Assembly (NCBI GenBank): GCA_052035955.1
Contig: JBPOHD010000090.1
Span: forward strand, 1-44,435
Source of the DNA: JAEUNJ01 sp052035955
Lineage (GTDB): Bacteria; Pseudomonadota; Gammaproteobacteria; Burkholderiales; Rhodocyclaceae
DNA: 44,435 bases
Direction of reading: 5' to 3'
The notes beneath the pieces are model-generated. The model did no database searches and was not told where the DNA came from. It was given only the letters and a program-made list of their open reading frames with translations. Below, one piece after another: positions 41,467 through 44,435 of this stretch (position 1 is its first letter; every line of letters starts with the position of its first letter). A program made the position numbers and the translations under genes.

Positions 41467-43698
41467 TTGAAACAGCACCTCGTCCGCTATGCGGTGAGTC
41501 TCGTCGTCCTGTTGATCCTGCTCGGCCATTCGGCGAAGTTGTATCAGGTGGGATTCATCAACCACCTCGACTCCATCACCTACGACGCGAAGACGCGGCT
41601 CACCATGCCGAACAGCGTGGATCCGCGGGTTGTCATCCTCGACATCGACGAAAAGTCCCTGGGCGAAGTCGGACGCTGGCCTTGGGGCCGCGACAAGCTC
41701 GCCACCCTGATCCGCAAGCTGTTCGACCAGCACGGAATCGCGCTCCTGGGGTTCGACGTCGTATTCGCCGAGCCGGACGACAGTTCGGGCCTGAAGACGA
41801 TGGAAGGCCTGGCTGGACGGGAGTTGAAGGAAAACGTCCAGTTCCAGTCCCTGTTCAAGGACCTCAAGCCCAGGCTCGATTTCGATGCCCAGTTCGCCGA
41901 CGCCCTCAAGGGACGCCCGGTGGTCCTCGGTTATTACCTCTCGAGCAAGGCCGAGAGCAAGAGCAGCGGCGCGATTCCGGAACCCGTCCTCCCGGCGGGC
42001 AGTTTCCAGGGTCGTTCCATCGCCTTCACGTCCTGGACCTCTTTCGGTGGAAATCTCGCCGAATTCCAGCAGTCCGCGAAAAGCGGCGGCCATTTCAATC
42101 CCCTGGTGGATTTCGACGGAATCTCGCGGCGAGTGCCTATGCTGGCCGAGTTCAACGGAGCCTATTACGAGGCCCTGTCCCTGGCCATGGTCCGTGTCCT
42201 GCTTGGCGACCCGAAGGTGGTGCCCGGTTTCCCGGAGGAGCGGTTCTTCTCCAGCCGCACCTACAGCGGCATGGAGTGGATCGACCTGCCCACGGCAAGG
42301 GGGACCCTGCGCATCCCGGTCGACGAGAACGTGGCGGCCCTCATCCCCTACCGCGGCGGGCAGGGAAGCTTTGCCTACATTTCCGCGGTGGACGTCCTCA
42401 TGGACCGCGTCAAGACCGAGCAATTGAAGGGCAAGGTGGTCGTCGTCGGGACGACCGCGCCGGGCCTGATGGACTTGCGGGCGACCCCTGTCGGCGCCGC
42501 CTATCCCGGGGTGGAGATCCACGCCAACCTGATCACGGGAATGCTCGATGCGTCCATCAAGCAGCGCCCGCCCTACGTGTTGGGCGCGGACGTGGTTCTG
42601 CTGCTGATCGGCGGCGGCATCATGGTCTTCCTGCTGCCCCTGCTGTCGCCCATCCGCGCCACCCTCGTGTCGGTACTCGTGCTGCTTTTCATCATCACCG
42701 TCAATCTGGCCTTCTGGCAGTTGGGCAACCTCGTGCTGCCGCTCGCCAACGGCCTGCTGGTCGTGTTCCTGCTCTATGCCTTCAACATGTCGTGGGGCTA
42801 CTTCGTCGAGTCGCGAAGCAAACGCCAGTTCACCGAACTGTTTGGACAGTACGTGCCGCCGGAACTCGTCGACGAGATGGCAAGGAATCCCGAGAGCTAC
42901 AGCATGGATGGCCGCAAGGCGGAGTTGACCGTGCTGTTCTCGGACGTTCGCGGCTTCACCACGATCTCCGAGGGATTGGAGCCGGATCAACTGGCGTCCC
43001 TGATGAACGAATACCTCGGCGCCATGACCCAGGTGATCCGCAGGCAGCGCGGAACGCTGGACAAGTACATCGGCGACGCGATCATGGCTTTCTGGGGCGC
43101 TCCGGTGGATGATCCGGAGCACGCCCGCCATGCCGTATCGACGGCGATCGACATGCAGCTTGCGCTGACCGAACTCAACAAGACGCTGGTGGCCAAGGGA
43201 TGGCCGGAACTACACATCGGTGTCGGGGTCAACACCGGAACGATGACCGTGGGCGACATGGGTTCGCCCGTCCGCAAGGCTTATACCGTGATGGGCGACG
43301 CAGTCAATCTCGGTTCCCGGCTCGAAGGAATCACGAAGCAGTATGGCGTGGGTATCATAGTCGGAGAAACGACGCGGGAAGTCCTCAAGAAGGATGTGGT
43401 CTTCCGGGAACTCGACCGTGTTCGCGTCAAAGGCAAGGAAGAGCCGGTGGGCATCTACGAGCCCTTGGGTTTCGAGGGGCAATTGTCCAAGGATCTCGTC
43501 AATGAATTGAAGCTCTGGAACCAGGCCTTGCGCGCATATCGCAGCCAAGACTGGGATCAAGCCGAGGTAACCCTCTTGAATCTGTCTCGAACCAGCCCGC
43601 GCTACCTCTACGAACTCTACGGAAAGCGGATTGCCCGCTATCGCAAGGAGCCGCCGGGTGAGCAATGGGATGGCGTCACCACCTTCGAGACGAAATGA
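41467..43698 (+). CDS. CHASE2-domain class III adenylate cyclase
   Basis: The 743-residue protein has an N-terminal span, a CHASE2 sensor (about 30-365; VVILDIDEKSLGEVGRWPWG and KGKVVVVGTTAPGLMDLRAT), three spans (about 368-450) and a class III cyclase domain (about 485-660). Metal Asp are 493 (VLFSDVRGFTTI) and 537 (DKYIGDAIMAFWGAP). Lys533 in DKYIGD fits adenine selection, and MGDAVNLGSRLEG gives the Asn/Arg of the transition state, so cAMP is the expected product. A short TPR-like tail follows. Translation seems to start at TTG 41467 behind GGAGG; an ATG at 41454 hits a stop within six codons. It follows the FHA gene by 73 bases. Confidence 0.92.
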   Translation: MKQHLVRYAVSLVVLLILLGHSAKLYQVGFINHLDSITYDAKTRLTMPNSVDPRVVILDIDEKSLGEVGRWPWGRDKLATLIRKLFDQHGIALLGFDVVFAEPDDSSGLKTMEGLAGRELKENVQFQSLFKDLKPRLDFDAQFADALKGRPVVLGYYLSSKAESKSSGAIPEPVLPAGSFQGRSIAFTSWTSFGGNLAEFQQSAKSGGHFNPLVDFDGISRRVPMLAEFNGAYYEALSLAMVRVLLGDPKVVPGFPEERFFSSRTYSGMEWIDLPTARGTLRIPVDENVAALIPYRGGQGSFAYISAVDVLMDRVKTEQLKGKVVVVGTTAPGLMDLRATPVGAAYPGVEIHANLITGMLDASIKQRPPYVLGADVVLLLIGGGIMVFLLPLLSPIRATLVSVLVLLFIITVNLAFWQLGNLVLPLANGLLVVFLLYAFNMSWGYFVESRSKRQFTELFGQYVPPELVDEMARNPESYSMDGRKAELTVLFSDVRGFTTISEGLEPDQLASLMNEYLGAMTQVIRRQRGTLDKYIGDAIMAFWGAPVDDPEHARHAVSTAIDMQLALTELNKTLVAKGWPELHIGVGVNTGTMTVGDMGSPVRKAYTVMGDAVNLGSRLEGITKQYGVGIIVGETTREVLKKDVVFRELDRVRVKGKEEPVGIYEPLGFEGQLSKDLVNELKLWNQALRAYRSQDWDQAEVTLLNLSRTSPRYLYELYGKRIARYRKEPPGEQWDGVTTFETK

Positions 43699-43790
43699 AC
43701 CCCGCCCGCCGTCTTCGCAACCGTATCGACCAACCGGCCCTCGCCGGTTTCCTCGTCGTCGGCGCCACCGACGAGGAGGCGAGGCGATGA
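43695..43790 (+). CDS. 31-residue ORF bridging cyclase and MBL gene
   Basis: The ATG at 43695 overlaps the cyclase stop (ATGA), and the frame ends in TGA at 43788-43790, overlapping the next ATG (ATGA at 43787-43790). The product would be MNPARRLRNRIDQPALAGFL plus VVGATDEEARR, basic then acidic, with no motif. Its most likely use is to carry ribosomes from one gene to the next, like a leader peptide for coupling. The double four-base overlap is directly visible; that the peptide itself matters is speculative. Confidence 0.4.
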   Translation: MNPARRLRNRIDQPALAGFLVVGATDEEARR

Positions 43791-44435
43791 AGGTCCGCGT
43801 TCTTGGATGCAGCGGCGGCATCGGCGGCCGGCACCTGCGTACCACGTCCATCCTCGTCGACCACGACATCCTGATCGACGCGGGTACGGGCACCGGCGAC
43901 CTGTCGATCGCCGAGCTGGCGCAGATCGACCACGTCTTCGTCACCCACTCCCACCTCGATCATGTGGCCTGCCTGCCATTCATGGTGGATACGGTCGGCG
44001 ACATGCGCAACCGGCCATTGACGGTCCATACGACCGAGGCCACGCTGGAGATCCTGCGCGCCCATATCTTCAACTGGGCCGTATGGCCGGATTTCACGGA
44101 GATCCCGAATCCGGAGAATCCATTCATGCAGTTCCGCATGATCCGGCAAGGCGAACCGACGGAAATCGCCGGACGAAAGATAGTGGCCCTGCCGGCGAAT
44201 CACACGGTTCCCGCCGTCGGCTACCAGATCGATTCCGGCAAGGGCAGCATCGTGTTCACGGGCGATACCACGGTGTGCCCGGAACTCTGGAAGGTCGTCA
44301 ACAAGATTCGCAACCTGCGCTACCTGATCATCGAGACCGCCTTCTCCAACCGCGAGAAGAAGCTGGCGGCGGCCTCGAAACACCTTTGCCCGAGCATGCT
44401 GGCCGAGGAATTGACCCAGTTGCAGCGCGATCCCG
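43787..44435 (+). CDS. Metallo-beta-lactamase-fold phosphodiesterase-like protein, partial
   Basis: The first 216 residues are in the window; the 3' end is cut. The start (MKVRVLGCSGGIGGRHLRTT) and the metal motif HVFVTHSHLDHVACLPFM (HxHxDH) are followed by His in LPANHTVPAVGY and Asp in IVFTGDTTVCPELW, so both metal sites look complete. RNLRYLIIETAFSNREKKLA resembles class II cyclic-nucleotide phosphodiesterases and RNase Z-like hydrolases. Placed directly after an adenylate cyclase, a cAMP phosphodiesterase is the best reading, though family members with other substrates exist. GAGGAGGCGAGGCG precedes the ATG at 43787, which is also reached by overlap with a 31-codon ORF. Confidence 0.82.
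   Translation, partial: MKVRVLGCSGGIGGRHLRTTSILVDHDILIDAGTGTGDLSIAELAQIDHVFVTHSHLDHVACLPFMVDTVGDMRNRPLTVHTTEATLEILRAHIFNWAVWPDFTEIPNPENPFMQFRMIRQGEPTEIAGRKIVALPANHTVPAVGYQIDSGKGSIVFTGDTTVCPELWKVVNKIRNLRYLIIETAFSNREKKLAAASKHLCPSMLAEELTQLQRDP

Overview
The window reads as chromosomal DNA of a high-G+C (about two thirds by eye) betaproteobacterium, most likely of the Rhodocyclales (Azoarcus/Thauera/Zoogloea-like). This is inferred from the mix of PEP-CTERM surface proteins, a phenylacetyl-CoA pathway with two phenylacetate-CoA ligases, sucCD next to a DUF2889 gene, and CHASE2 signalling proteins. No rRNA, tRNA or CRISPR array was seen.

Positions 1-3630 are an accessory patch: a BrnT/BrnA toxin-antitoxin pair cut by the window edge, a small cupin, the 3' scrap of an IS110-type transposase, a membrane-anchored orphan of clearly lower G+C, a truncated IS1182-type transposase and a Pro/Ala-rich secreted or membrane protein. 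Positions 3785-9489 are mixed housekeeping genes: a hot-dog thioesterase, maleylacetoacetate isomerase, a membrane diguanylate cyclase, methyltransferase plus MsrA, an alpha/beta hydrolase and a lytic transglycosylase. A first paaK with a tiny membrane protein follows, then a 520-residue protein of unknown function.

Positions 13324-20889 form a surface-protein locus. Two divergent LuxR-like regulators flank an AT-rich palindrome. Next come a small orphan, four consecutive PEP-CTERM sorting-signal proteins (two are tandem paralogues; the last carries HAF repeats) separated by strong hairpins, and two translationally coupled small genes, one of only 57 codons. Convergent to these lies a compact five-domain NRPS (A-T-C-T-TE, 1375 aa) whose stop overlaps the start of its own Sfp-type phosphopantetheinyl transferase.

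Positions 25917-33459 are a phenylacetate module. On the minus strand a tightly overlapping operon runs PaaA/PaaC-like protein, paaG, paaI, paaJ, paaK. Divergent from it are a flavodoxin, a PaaN-type aldehyde dehydrogenase and paaY. The epoxidase subunits paaBCDE are not here. DUF2889, sucC and sucD, a terminator and a TerC-like membrane protein follow.

From 37062 to the end of the window a good sigma70-like promoter leads into a dense signalling operon: CHASE2 Ser/Thr kinase, PP2C phosphatase, a protein with two FHA-like domains, CHASE2 adenylate cyclase, a 31-codon coupled ORF, and a metallo-beta-lactamase-fold protein that could be the matching cAMP phosphodiesterase (cut by the window end). 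Two sensors of the same type thus feed a phosphorylation loop and a cyclic-nucleotide loop, each with its own off-switch. This is the most system-like unit in the window; the orphan NRPS beside the surface-protein locus is the second.
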